From positions 124,001 through 188,000 of the forward strand of contig NZ_AULI01000001.1 in NCBI RefSeq assembly GCF_000425205.1: DNA of 64,000 bases. Reading direction: 5' to 3'. Source of the DNA: Pontibacillus halophilus JSM 076056 = DSM 19796. GTDB lineage: Bacteria; Bacillota; Bacilli; Bacillales; BH030062. The notes under the pieces were generated by a model. It saw only the letters and a program-made list of their open reading frames with translations, was not told the origin of the DNA and did not search any database. Shown here in pieces: positions 53,915 through 62,731 of this stretch (position 1 is the first letter of the stretch; every line of letters begins with the position of its first letter). The translations under genes and the position numbers were made by a program.

Positions 53915-55348
53915 ATGCAATTAAATACTAACAGATTCTCATTCCCAAACACACTCGTCTTATTTATTGTATTTCAACCGATCCTAGATATTTTAACATT
54001 CTTTTACATACGAAATTTCGAATCTTCTATCACTATTGGATTAGTTATACGAGTACTGTTTATGGGGATATCTGCCTTGTTCATTCTAATAAGCAAGAAC
54101 AGCAAGCTCAAAAAATATGTCATTTCTTATTTAGTCTTGTTGGCAGTTGTCATGGGGGCAGGACTCTTATACAATTACTTCAACAAACCAATATTTTCTG
54201 TCTTTTCAGAATTGCAACTACTAGCAAAAACCGCTTATTATAGCGTTATGTTCTGTTCCTTTATTCTCGCCTTTCAATACTGGAATGGGTTCGAGACAAT
54301 TAGCCAGAAAGTTTACCGATCCATTAACGGTGCCATGCTGATTGTAAGTCTCTCAATGTTCTTAGCTATTTTAACAGGTACAGCTTCGGAAACATACGAT
54401 TACAATAAATTCGGGTATAAGGGTTGGTTCTTTGCTGGGAATGAGATTAGCGCTATTATTGCAATTAGCTTCCCTCTCGTTTACCTACTCGCATTAAAAC
54501 GAACTACATCGATTAAATCTGCAATTCACTACATCCCAGCCGTCCTATTGGCTATCACAGCGATTCTGATTGGCACGAAAGTCGGTCACTTTGCAATGCT
54601 AATTGCCGTAATCATCTTGTCCTTTACATACATCATTCGCTGGATTGTATCACTTGTGCAAACTAAGCACGATCGTGAAGGAAAAGCTAAAATGATTGCT
54701 TCTATTCTCTTTTTAGCATTTGCATTGCTATTAACACCTTTCTCTCCTTCCTTTGCCAACGTCAGTAATGATGTAACAAAAATTAAGGAAAACACAAATA
54801 TCACCGATGACGAACAAGAAACGGAAGAAGAAAACGAAATATTTGATGAAGAGAACGGAACATCTAACGAAAAAGGCGAAGAAGAAACTAGACCAAGAAA
54901 AGACCGCGAGCAGATTAAATCAGAAATATTGAGCACCGTCTTAAGTAGTCGCGACGTCTACTTCCTTAATACGTACAGCGATTTCAAGAAAGCTCCAATT
55001 TATCAAAAGCTGTTTGGTATGGGGTATGCAGGGAATTATGAAGATAAACCTAAGTTAATTGAAATGGATTTCTTTGATATATTCTTTTCCTATGGAATAG
55101 TTGGTTCAATCATTGTATTGTTGCCATTACTATCCATTATGGTCTTAACCGTAACCAAATTGTTCACAAATCCAAAGCTCGTCTTTTCACCACACAGCAT
55201 TGGAATTACAGTGTCAATCTTACTCGGACTTGGGATCGCCTTCTTTGCAGGACATGTCATCTTTGCACCTGCAGTAAATATTTATCTCTGTGTCACGATG
55301 GCGCTACTCTTTTACTATTTATTATTTGGAAATAAATCTAACGCTTAA
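53915..55348 (+). CDS. O-antigen ligase/polymerase-like (Wzy-C) membrane protein
   Basis: 477-residue polytopic membrane protein (about 10-12 helices) with the long extracellular loop typical of Wzy/WaaL proteins. The loop (about 290-340) is unusually acidic, with a run of D/E/N/T residues before the KDREQIKSE segment. Likely polymerises or transfers the repeat units of the surface glycan. GGGAGGT ribosome site. First of three co-directional genes with gaps of 17 and 10 nt. Confidence 0.78.
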   Translation: MQLNTNRFSFPNTLVLFIVFQPILDILTFFYIRNFESSITIGLVIRVLFMGISALFILISKNSKLKKYVISYLVLLAVVMGAGLLYNYFNKPIFSVFSELQLLAKTAYYSVMFCSFILAFQYWNGFETISQKVYRSINGAMLIVSLSMFLAILTGTASETYDYNKFGYKGWFFAGNEISAIIAISFPLVYLLALKRTTSIKSAIHYIPAVLLAITAILIGTKVGHFAMLIAVIILSFTYIIRWIVSLVQTKHDREGKAKMIASILFLAFALLLTPFSPSFANVSNDVTKIKENTNITDDEQETEEENEIFDEENGTSNEKGEEETRPRKDREQIKSEILSTVLSSRDVYFLNTYSDFKKAPIYQKLFGMGYAGNYEDKPKLIEMDFFDIFFSYGIVGSIIVLLPLLSIMVLTVTKLFTNPKLVFSPHSIGITVSILLGLGIAFFAGHVIFAPAVNIYLCVTMALLFYYLLFGNKSNA

Positions 55349-55365
55349 CAAAGGAGACCTATACA

Positions 55366-56280
55366 ATGAAAGTTTTAGTAACTGGCGGAGCCGGGTTTAT
55401 CGGCTCTCATACTGTAGAAACACTCCTTGAACGAGATACTGATGTCGCGGTATTGGACAACTTATCCACCGGCAAGAAGGAGAACCTTAACTTATCTTAC
55501 GTCCAACTCTACAACGCCGATGTCAATCATTTGGACAGCGTTCGTCAAGTTGTATCAGAATTTGAACCTGATTATATTATTCATCTTGCAGCACAAGTGA
55601 ACGTGACGGTTTCTATCGATCACCCTATTCATGATGCACAGTCGAATATAATCGGCACGTTGAACGTACTAGACGCAGCAAGGGTAGCAAATGTGAAGAA
55701 AGTCGTATTTGCTTCATCTGCTGCTGTTTATGGCAATCCAGAACAACTCCCATTAGATGAAAGTCACCCTGTACAACCGTTATCTCCGTACGGCTTATCT
55801 AAGTTAACAGCGGAACACTATCTCGACTTGTATGCCCAAACGTATGGTGTTGATTACACCATACTACGTTATTCAAATGTATACGGCCCACGTCAAGATG
55901 CATTAGGTGAAGGCGGTGTAGCGGCAATCTTCAATCATTTGATTAAAGAACAACACCCAATTGAAATTCATGGAGATGGTGAGCAATCACGCGATTTCAT
56001 TTACGTGAAAGACTTAGCTGAAGCAAACTGCCTCGCCCTAACCGCTGCTACAAATAACGTCCTTAATATTTCTTCCAATGAGAGCACTACGGTTAATGAA
56101 CTTGTAGAGGTCTTTAAGAAAGCACATGGAAACGTTGAAGTAATCGTGCAGCACACTGCTGAACGCAAAGGAGATATTAAACACAGTATTCTTGCTAATC
56201 AAAAGGCGAAACAAGCATTGCAATGGCAGCCTGAGTACTCCATTCACGAAGGCATTCAACAGCTAATTCATCAAAGCTAG
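55366..56280 (+). CDS. NAD-dependent nucleotide-sugar epimerase (GalE type)
   Basis: 304-residue extended short-chain dehydrogenase: GGAGFIGSH NAD motif (7-15), SSAAVYG near 118, YxxxK active site as SPYGLSK (near 145), and RYSNVYGPRQ. Most similar in layout to UDP-glucose/UDP-GlcNAc 4-epimerases used in glycan clusters; the exact sugar is not decidable. GGAG ribosome site, ATG start. Confidence 0.88.
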   Translation: MKVLVTGGAGFIGSHTVETLLERDTDVAVLDNLSTGKKENLNLSYVQLYNADVNHLDSVRQVVSEFEPDYIIHLAAQVNVTVSIDHPIHDAQSNIIGTLNVLDAARVANVKKVVFASSAAVYGNPEQLPLDESHPVQPLSPYGLSKLTAEHYLDLYAQTYGVDYTILRYSNVYGPRQDALGEGGVAAIFNHLIKEQHPIEIHGDGEQSRDFIYVKDLAEANCLALTAATNNVLNISSNESTTVNELVEVFKKAHGNVEVIVQHTAERKGDIKHSILANQKAKQALQWQPEYSIHEGIQQLIHQS

Positions 56281-56290
56281 GGGATTCATT

Positions 56291-57358
56291 ATGAAGAAGA
56301 CAACCATACTACACGCCGGCCCACTCCCTCCTCCTATAGGAGGGATGTCAATTTATATAAAAAGTCTGGAGAAATTCCAGAGCGAACATTACGAACTCAG
56401 CTTCTTTGATACAACTGCAAAGAAAGAGGACCAAATAGCAAAACTACTGTTTAACCTGACGTTCCTCATTCGTTTCATCTTTTGTTTACTCGCACAAAAA
56501 CCTAAAGTCGCACACATTCATACGGCAGGATATCGTTCTTTCCAAAGAAGCCAATGGATGCTACGTTGCACACGCTTGCTGAATATAAAATGCATTATGC
56601 ACATTCATAGCGGTAAATTTATTGACTTCTATTCAGAGAGCCCTGCCCAAAAACAAGCCTCCATAAAAAAAACATTGCACGAGCTAGATCAGGTGGTCGT
56701 ACTTTCACAGTCGTGGAAGAAAATCTTCATGGACACATTTGAACTAGCAGACAATAGAGTTGAGGTGGTTCCAAACGCTATCTTTATTGATCAGTTTAAA
56801 GAATGCAGATCCACGAGCAAGTATGAAACAGATACAAAGCAGATATTATTTATTGGAAGCTTGAATAAAGGTAAAGGGATTAACGACTTAATCGAACTTG
56901 CCAAGAGTTTGCAGGAAGACAAGTCAATCAAATTCCTTGTTGCAGGAGACGGTCCGCTTCGGGGAGAGATCGAGACACAGACCAATCAACATCAATTAAA
57001 CATTGAACTGCTAGGCCAAGTCTCAGGTGAGAGGAAACAACAGATTTTCAAGAAGGCGAACGTTTTCCTTCTTCCTTCTTATTTTGAGGCCATGCCAATT
57101 TCAATTATTGAAGCCATGGCTTCAGGTATGACCATCCTTTCTACTACAGTTGGAAGCATTCCAGACATGGTACATGAAGGGCAAGGGGGATATCTCTTCT
57201 CTCCGGGGAAAGTGGAGGAAATGAGACGTACTGTTCAACACCTTGATTTAGAAGAAATTAAGCGTATGGGCCAATACAACTTAGAAGAAGCAGCACATTA
57301 CGATTTTGACCAATTAAATCGAAACCTTGAACAACTCTATGCTTCTATTTTGAAGTAG
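56291..57358 (+). CDS. Glycosyltransferase family 4
   Basis: 355-residue GT-B enzyme. N-terminal glycine-rich PPPIGGMSIYIKSL acceptor loop, HIHTAGY, and in the C-terminal half LFIGSLNKGKG, VAGDGP and LLPSYFEAMPISIIEAMASG with the E-x7-E donor-binding motif. Adds a sugar to the lipid-linked glycan on the cytosolic side. Last gene of the three-gene + unit. Confidence 0.9.
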   Translation: MKKTTILHAGPLPPPIGGMSIYIKSLEKFQSEHYELSFFDTTAKKEDQIAKLLFNLTFLIRFIFCLLAQKPKVAHIHTAGYRSFQRSQWMLRCTRLLNIKCIMHIHSGKFIDFYSESPAQKQASIKKTLHELDQVVVLSQSWKKIFMDTFELADNRVEVVPNAIFIDQFKECRSTSKYETDTKQILFIGSLNKGKGINDLIELAKSLQEDKSIKFLVAGDGPLRGEIETQTNQHQLNIELLGQVSGERKQQIFKKANVFLLPSYFEAMPISIIEAMASGMTILSTTVGSIPDMVHEGQGGYLFSPGKVEEMRRTVQHLDLEEIKRMGQYNLEEAAHYDFDQLNRNLEQLYASILK

Positions 57359-57371
57359 GAGTTAAGGATAG

Positions 57372-57417
57372 AAAAGCAGCCTCTACGTAGCGTAATCATC
57401 GTAGAAGCTGCTTTTTT
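57372..57417. terminator. Bidirectional terminator between convergent genes
   Basis: Stem AAAAGCAGC...CTACG / CGTAG...GCTGCTTTTTT with internal bulge, between the GT4 gene and the QueC-like gene. Confidence 0.8.
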
Positions 57418-57426
57418 CACTTGCAT

Positions 57427-58167
57427 TCAGTTAAAGATTTTTTTCAGTTTTCTCCTTACCTTAAAGGCCTTGTATTGCAACTTATCAATCGTTGATGGTG
57501 TGGTGACTCTTCGTCCGAGACCTTCTTCCATTGCGTACTTACATGGATTACATAGGCCGCAGGATTTTCCATCTTTTCTAGGTGTGTGACAGAACCATGT
57601 TTCCTCCATGATATGTGCATACCCACGTTGCTTCGCGTTCTCTTCCATCTGAAGCTTCGTTATATCTAATAACGGAAAACGAAAGTCCTTAAAGATCTTA
57701 AACTCCTGCATAGATACAGCCTCTTTTAATACATAGTATGAATCGTTGCCATCTTCTACTTTAACCACATCTTGAATGATAATTTCTCTTGCCTTATCTC
57801 CATTATGAATGGAAAGCTCAAGCTTTTCGATTCCTGACGAATGCACATACCTCGGTAACCAATCATACTGGTCTCCCAATCTCCACTTGGAGTTTGCCAG
57901 CTTGTGATAAAGGGCGGTAATCTCTTCGTTTTGCGGAATATCCTCTTTTCGGATTTCAATCGTTTCTTTAATATGTCCCTCCTTCGACGGATCAAGCTCT
58001 ACTACCAAACGCTTTATTTTCTCAATCGTCTTCTTTTCCATTTCTGTGGAAGGGCGTACGGGATCATTTACATAGTACGGTTGGATTGTAGCCCCTTGAT
58101 CTAAAACTAAATTTAACACACGGTATGTGGAATCCCATCCACCAGTCCATAAAACGTTATATATCAT
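57427..58167 (-). CDS. QueC-like PP-loop ATP pyrophosphatase
   Basis: 246-residue protein. The N-terminus WTGGWDSTYRVL (7-18) is a PP-loop, variant of SGGxDS. Near the C-terminus C193, C203, C206 and C209 (C-x9-C-x2-C-x2-C, preceded by ETW) reproduce the zinc site of QueC, the 7-cyano-7-deazaguanine synthase. No queD, queE or folE gene is nearby, the PP-loop differs from classical QueC, and it stands alone within a glycan region. So it is more likely a paralogue that amidates or adenylates another carboxylate than a queuosine enzyme; the substrate is unknown. GGAGG ribosome site. Confidence 0.65.
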   Translation of the reverse strand: MIYNVLWTGGWDSTYRVLNLVLDQGATIQPYYVNDPVRPSTEMEKKTIEKIKRLVVELDPSKEGHIKETIEIRKEDIPQNEEITALYHKLANSKWRLGDQYDWLPRYVHSSGIEKLELSIHNGDKAREIIIQDVVKVEDGNDSYYVLKEAVSMQEFKIFKDFRFPLLDITKLQMEENAKQRGYAHIMEETWFCHTPRKDGKSCGLCNPCKYAMEEGLGRRVTTPSTIDKLQYKAFKVRRKLKKIFN

Positions 58168-58210
58168 AAAACAACATCCTCCATTGTCAATCTAAGTGCA
58201 TTTTGACTTC

Positions 58211-58219
58211 AGTATAGCA
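58211..58219 (-). promoter_or_regulatory. Extended -10 promoter of the QueC-like gene
   Basis: Minus strand TGC-TATACT (TATACT at 58211-58216), about 45 nt before the start codon. The -35 region is poor. Confidence 0.4.
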
Positions 58220-58301
58220 CAAAACCTATTCTTTTCTTTTTCACATTTTAATAAAGCTTTGATTTCAAAACTTTACAATTAAATGTATGGAAGGCAAGAA
58301 A

Positions 58302-58330
58302 AATGACCCCTCCCTAGAAGGAAGAGGCCG
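58302..58330 (-). terminator. Terminator after the M14 carboxypeptidase gene
   Basis: On the minus strand CCTCTTCC / GGGAGGGG with wobble pairs, followed by ATTTTTC. Confidence 0.55.
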
Positions 58331-58342
58331 TTATTTTACTCA

Positions 58343-61300
58343 CTATCGCTCAGTAACTTCTTCAGCGATGAACAAACCAATTGATCTGTTCTGTCTCCAA
58401 ATACGACTCCAGTATTTCTGTGGCACTGGCTGCTCGTACGTGTATGGAGAGATTTCGATTGTTAATCCTGGCAATCTCTTATCTTGTACAAACCAATCGG
58501 TGTACCCACCCCCACTTGGGTTGGGTTTTGCAGCGACTAAACTATATCCCGTAATGTCAGACACTTGGTTCGCAAGTCTCAAATCTCTCGAATACGTACT
58601 AGAAGGTTGATTAAAATACCAATAAATAATTTCTCCGGACGAGTGATATGCTACTGTCGTCTGGAAATCGTGTTGATAGGTAAAGTCATAAAGCGCCCGC
58701 GCTTCACTTTCAGTCAACGGAGCTCGACCCTTATAGTTTTTATAGGTTGGGCCTGATGCATTGTTTCGAATGTTCGCCCAATCTGCTGGATATTGACGGT
58801 TTAAGTCAACTCCATTAATATTCGCTTTCCAGGAAGAGAAGTCGTAACTAAACCCATTTAAAGCTAATACAGCACTTGAATTATTAGCCGAACGGTAACC
58901 TTGTTGGACTAGTGTCACACCATCCGGATTAAGCATAGGAACAAACCACATAGACGTCTCATTTAAAATCGTTCTTGTCGGATACCCATCAAAGGATTGA
59001 TTCTTCGTATAAGAACTTGCGTATTGATCAATCATCTCCATCAATACATTCGTCGTCATATGCTCTCTGGCATGGTGGGAGCCGTTAAACATCACTTCTT
59101 CTTTGCCTTTCCCAAGCTTCAATGCGAAAAGCTCTCTACCGTCTTCTGATTTTCCAATCGTTATGAGTTCGACCAAATCAGGATAACTGTTCCTTAATTC
59201 GTATAAATCTGTTCTCATTTGTTGATAAGAATAAGTCTTATTCGGGTTCACCAAGTCTATAGATTGAATAGAGAGTGCAGGTTTATAAATGTATCCTTTC
59301 TTGTTTAGATAATCTACTTCCACCCAGGCTCCCGAAGTGCTTACCATGTTATATTGTTCGCCGCTCCATAGCGTGCCAATAGGCTTTAAGCTACCAGAAG
59401 AGTTATCATACACCGTTACATCTTGGTTAATACTGAAACGAATTCCCGTCGACTTCTGTTGTTGCTCACTCCTCATATCAGCTTTACTAGAAGGCTCCGT
59501 GGCATTTTCCCATATGTAACCAGTTGTTTTCCCAATACGTATTTTGTGCCAGCTACCATAGTCTGCTACTCTTTTGTATACCGTGTTGTTCTGCAGTTGG
59601 CCAACCTCTTTAAGTGAACCATTCTCTCTTTTATAAAGGGTTGTGTGATTATTCGTGACACGGAAGTAGTCGCCTGCGAAATTCTCTTTTACTCCACTCT
59701 TGTAAACATAGCCAACACGGTTGTTGAAGTTTACTTTGTACCAACTCCCTACTTTTTCAAGGTACGCAAGCTCCATCCCCTTATAGAGAACACCGATTTC
59801 CACGAGTTTGCCGCTAGAATTATCATAAACGGTCACATCTGAAACAAGCTCACCTTGAAGGCTCCCTACGTTCGAAATGTAGCTGTTCGTACCTCCACTT
59901 GCAGGACTTGTAGCACTCGCCCATACATAGCCAATGTCATTGCCTACACGTACACGATGCCACCCGCCAGTTTGACCTAACCTTTCATACACTTGCCCCT
60001 TGCTCAACTTACCGATGGATGTTAATTGACCACCATCACTTTCATATAACGTTACATTATCCGTGTCGACTCTGAAGTAGGAATCTGCTTTAGTAAAGCT
60101 TGTCTTCACAGCACTTCCATATATGTAGGCCGTACGGTTGTTAAAGTTAACCTTATACCAATTACCGAATTTAGAGATATAGCTCATCTCTGTTCCTTCT
60201 TGCAGTTCTCCTATATATTCCAAAGAACCAGAAGAATTATCATAGACACTCGCATCGGACACAAGTGTAGCTTTCAAACTTCCAGCTTCATTTGTGAAAG
60301 GAACATTAGGTTTCTCAACGGGGCTTGTAGCTCTTGCCCATACAAAAGCCACTTTGCTCCCTACCTTTACCTTATGCCAACTCCCATAGGAAGCAACTCG
60401 CTGGTATACCTCTCCATTCTCCAATTGACCAATAGCAACAAGGCCTTCCCCAGTTCTTTCATACAACCCTACATTATCTTGGTTCACCTTAAAGTATGCA
60501 TCAGAATTTACAAAAGGTTCAGTTATGTACTCTTCTTCCAAATAAACTTCTCGATTTCCAACATTCACTTTATACATCCCTGATTCTTTCGAAAGGTAAG
60601 TAACCTCTGTTCCCTTACTTAGTATTCCAACGTACAAATCACTCTTTGGGTTAGAGGTCGCAAAGATTGGTGCATCTTCGACAATCAACACTTCACGATT
60701 TCCTACTGTATTCGTCGTAGATAGAGCGCCTTCATTAGCTACAGCTTTCGTAGCAGGTGCCCAAACGTATGCTGTTTGATTCCCTACTCGCAACTTATGC
60801 CAACTTCCATAATCCGCAGTTCGTTCAAATATTTCGCCTTGTTCTAACCGGCCAACGCTAGTTAACGAACCATTTTCACGAACATATACGTTAATATATG
60901 ATGATGTAACCTCAAATACATCCGTTTCCTCAAAAGTCACCTCTGTAGAATTCACTTCAGGTGCCGCACTGGCACTTACATCTTCAGATTGGACATTAGA
61001 AGCGTCAGCTACGGATACCTCCTTAGAAGGTTCACCTTCTTGCTCTTCCTCAACAACAGTTTTTTGTTGATTTGTATTAGGTGCTTCTTCTACATTAGAA
61101 TCTTCTGTAGAGGATGGTTTTTCAGGTGTGGAAGACCCCTTCGTTTCCGATGCCTCTTCACTTCCCGATTCTTCTGCCTGCTTCCCACTCGTCCCTTCAT
61201 TAGAAGCGGATTCGTCCGGCTTCACATGGAACATTTTGTTTCCGATTTGAATTGTATTACGATTACCTTCTACGTAATACAATTCTTCTTGTGAAGCAAT

Positions 61301-61657
61301 ATGGCCTAATTCTTCTCCACTCTTTGAAACTATGACTTGCTTCTCTGAAACTACCTCTTGTAGGTATGTTTGCTCTTCGTACTGTGCATAGTCATCCGTA
61401 ACACCTGTTTCAACCACTTTAACCATCTCGTTATTTAGGTCGACATGATCGTTGTAGTATTGCACAAGATACCCATCATTCTCAGCTTGTCCATAAATTG
61501 TTGTCCCTTTTAGAAGGGTCATAGTTCCCCAATTCTCATGCTTAAGGGGCACATCTTCTAAAAGTTCAAGCGTCACATACTCCGGCGAATTGGCTGATAT
61601 CATTGAAGTTGGAACAATCATCATCAGAATAATCAGCCAAGCAACAGCTTTTCGCAC
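58343..61657 (-). CDS. Secreted multi-SH3 zinc carboxypeptidase (M14)
   Basis: 1104-residue exported protein with GTG start (AGGGG 8 nt upstream). Signal peptide about 1-23; a dimerising or low-complexity E/S/T-rich segment (about 155-235); about nine SH3-like repeats (about 245-790) of two alternating kinds, one with VYDNSSG...GYVYKSGV; C-terminal M14 domain from about 800 with zinc ligands H862 and E865 (HARE), H1005 (YHSSG), catalytic E1068 (LTIEIS) and DLNRQYP. By family it trims peptides, possibly wall stem peptides in the manner of gamma-D-Glu-mDAP peptidases. Shares its wall modules with the GH73 protein. Confidence 0.87.
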   Translation of the reverse strand: MRKAVAWLIILMMIVPTSMISANSPEYVTLELLEDVPLKHENWGTMTLLKGTTIYGQAENDGYLVQYYNDHVDLNNEMVKVVETGVTDDYAQYEEQTYLQEVVSEKQVIVSKSGEELGHIASQEELYYVEGNRNTIQIGNKMFHVKPDESASNEGTSGKQAEESGSEEASETKGSSTPEKPSSTEDSNVEEAPNTNQQKTVVEEEQEGEPSKEVSVADASNVQSEDVSASAAPEVNSTEVTFEETDVFEVTSSYINVYVRENGSLTSVGRLEQGEIFERTADYGSWHKLRVGNQTAYVWAPATKAVANEGALSTTNTVGNREVLIVEDAPIFATSNPKSDLYVGILSKGTEVTYLSKESGMYKVNVGNREVYLEEEYITEPFVNSDAYFKVNQDNVGLYERTGEGLVAIGQLENGEVYQRVASYGSWHKVKVGSKVAFVWARATSPVEKPNVPFTNEAGSLKATLVSDASVYDNSSGSLEYIGELQEGTEMSYISKFGNWYKVNFNNRTAYIYGSAVKTSFTKADSYFRVDTDNVTLYESDGGQLTSIGKLSKGQVYERLGQTGGWHRVRVGNDIGYVWASATSPASGGTNSYISNVGSLQGELVSDVTVYDNSSGKLVEIGVLYKGMELAYLEKVGSWYKVNFNNRVGYVYKSGVKENFAGDYFRVTNNHTTLYKRENGSLKEVGQLQNNTVYKRVADYGSWHKIRIGKTTGYIWENATEPSSKADMRSEQQQKSTGIRFSINQDVTVYDNSSGSLKPIGTLWSGEQYNMVSTSGAWVEVDYLNKKGYIYKPALSIQSIDLVNPNKTYSYQQMRTDLYELRNSYPDLVELITIGKSEDGRELFALKLGKGKEEVMFNGSHHAREHMTTNVLMEMIDQYASSYTKNQSFDGYPTRTILNETSMWFVPMLNPDGVTLVQQGYRSANNSSAVLALNGFSYDFSSWKANINGVDLNRQYPADWANIRNNASGPTYKNYKGRAPLTESEARALYDFTYQHDFQTTVAYHSSGEIIYWYFNQPSSTYSRDLRLANQVSDITGYSLVAAKPNPSGGGYTDWFVQDKRLPGLTIEISPYTYEQPVPQKYWSRIWRQNRSIGLFIAEEVTER

Positions 61658-61675
61658 CTACTCAACCCCTTTAAT

Positions 61676-61710
61676 AGTATTTCCATAGACTATAATACTA
61701 TGAAAATACT
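61676..61710. promoter_or_regulatory. Operator-like inverted repeat before the M14 gene
   Basis: AGTATTTCCATAG (61676-61688) and CTATGAAAATACT (61698-61710) are reverse complements with one mismatch, separated by 9 nt that include a TATAGT-like -10 on the minus strand. A repressor site or a leader hairpin is possible. Confidence 0.4.
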
Positions 61711-61760
61711 GTAAAAGGGAATGAACTTTCCAAATGAGTTTTAAAAAATTCAACAAAGGT

Positions 61761-62528
61761 TTATCTTAGGAAAGCAAATGGAGTTTTCTTTACAATTCGT
61801 TTAGGCTGATTTAACCCGAAATGTTCTCCTGCAACAAGTTTCCGTGCATTGTCTGTGAACATGTTCTTCGTTTGGTCACCGAACTTTTTCGCAAGATATT
61901 CAGAGGCTTCTTTTAAGTTGAATTTAGATTTGTTAGATAATGATACGTCACATGTCAACAGATGAATCAAGTCCGCTTCAATTAATTTCTCAACAAGCTT
62001 CTGCCCTTTTCTACCTCTATGTCCCAACAAAGAATGTGTACTAACAACAGTTTTAGCACCATTTTTTACGAGATCATATAATTTATTAGGATTTGATTGA
62101 ATTTCCTTATTTCGTTCAGGCTGAGTAATAACAGGAATATATCCATTAATCTGTAAATCGAAAAGCATATCATGCATATGAAGTGGTACGCTATTCTTTG
62201 GAATCGCGATAAACACATAATTCGTACTGTTCATAGTAATTAATCTACCTAAATGGAGTTTGTTCACAATTTCCGCATTTACATTAACCTCTTCGCCCGG
62301 CAAAACGCTTAGGGGAATACCCGCTACGTCAAGCATCTCATTCAACAGAGAAACTTGTTCATGGATTCTCTCTTTATAGTTGTCTATATGTAATCCTTCA
62401 TAGTTCGGGGTCGCAATCACAGATGTAATACCGGCTTTGACAGCTTCACGCGCAACCTTTAAGCTTGCATCCATGTTTTCTTGTACGTCTTTGTTTTCAT
62501 CAAGAATATGGCAACTAATCTCAATCAT
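61761..62528 (-). CDS. Degenerate YwqE/CpsB-like protein, predicted inactive phosphatase
   Basis: 255 residues, exactly the length of the intact YwqE at 37.5-38.2 kb and alignable throughout (LFDLQ, GY.PV, PERNKE, LY..V.NGA). Four PHP metal ligands are changed: H5 to S5, H42 to N42, H137 to Q136, H197 to S196; H7, E80, D194 and the Arg of PERN remain. No frameshift or stop, good GGGAGG ribosome site. This is a pseudo-enzyme that has been kept, perhaps binding the kinase or competing with YwqE. Gene lies upstream of the M14 gene on the same strand, 103 nt apart. Confidence 0.8.
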   Translation of the reverse strand: MIEISCHILDENKDVQENMDASLKVAREAVKAGITSVIATPNYEGLHIDNYKERIHEQVSLLNEMLDVAGIPLSVLPGEEVNVNAEIVNKLHLGRLITMNSTNYVFIAIPKNSVPLHMHDMLFDLQINGYIPVITQPERNKEIQSNPNKLYDLVKNGAKTVVSTHSLLGHRGRKGQKLVEKLIEADLIHLLTCDVSLSNKSKFNLKEASEYLAKKFGDQTKNMFTDNARKLVAGEHFGLNQPKRIVKKTPFAFLR

Positions 62529-62693
62529 AATTAACCCTCCCTATTGATCATTTTTGGAATTTAAAACCAATAAATGAGACTTTAAGCTTATTTATATATT
62601 ATCAACATCTAATCGGAATGAAAATAGCACTTTTTGTCGGATGATAACAGATTTTATAAATGGGTCTTTTGAACCATTTGACTATATTAACAC

Positions 62694-62731
62694 AAAAAAG
62701 AGAAACATCCTTATCAGGATGTTTCTCTTTT
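62694..62731 (-). terminator. Terminator after the RND efflux gene
   Basis: Perfect 14-bp stem AAAGAGAAACATCC / GGATGTTTCTCTTT around TTATCA, followed by T6 on the minus strand; its last base touches the stop codon. Confidence 0.9.

Noticed and set aside
57427-62528. A phage-defence island (Qat or type IV CBASS) suggested by the QueC-like gene
   Set aside because: No cyclase, effector, TatD-type nuclease or ATPase partner is present; the neighbours are wall and glycan genes.
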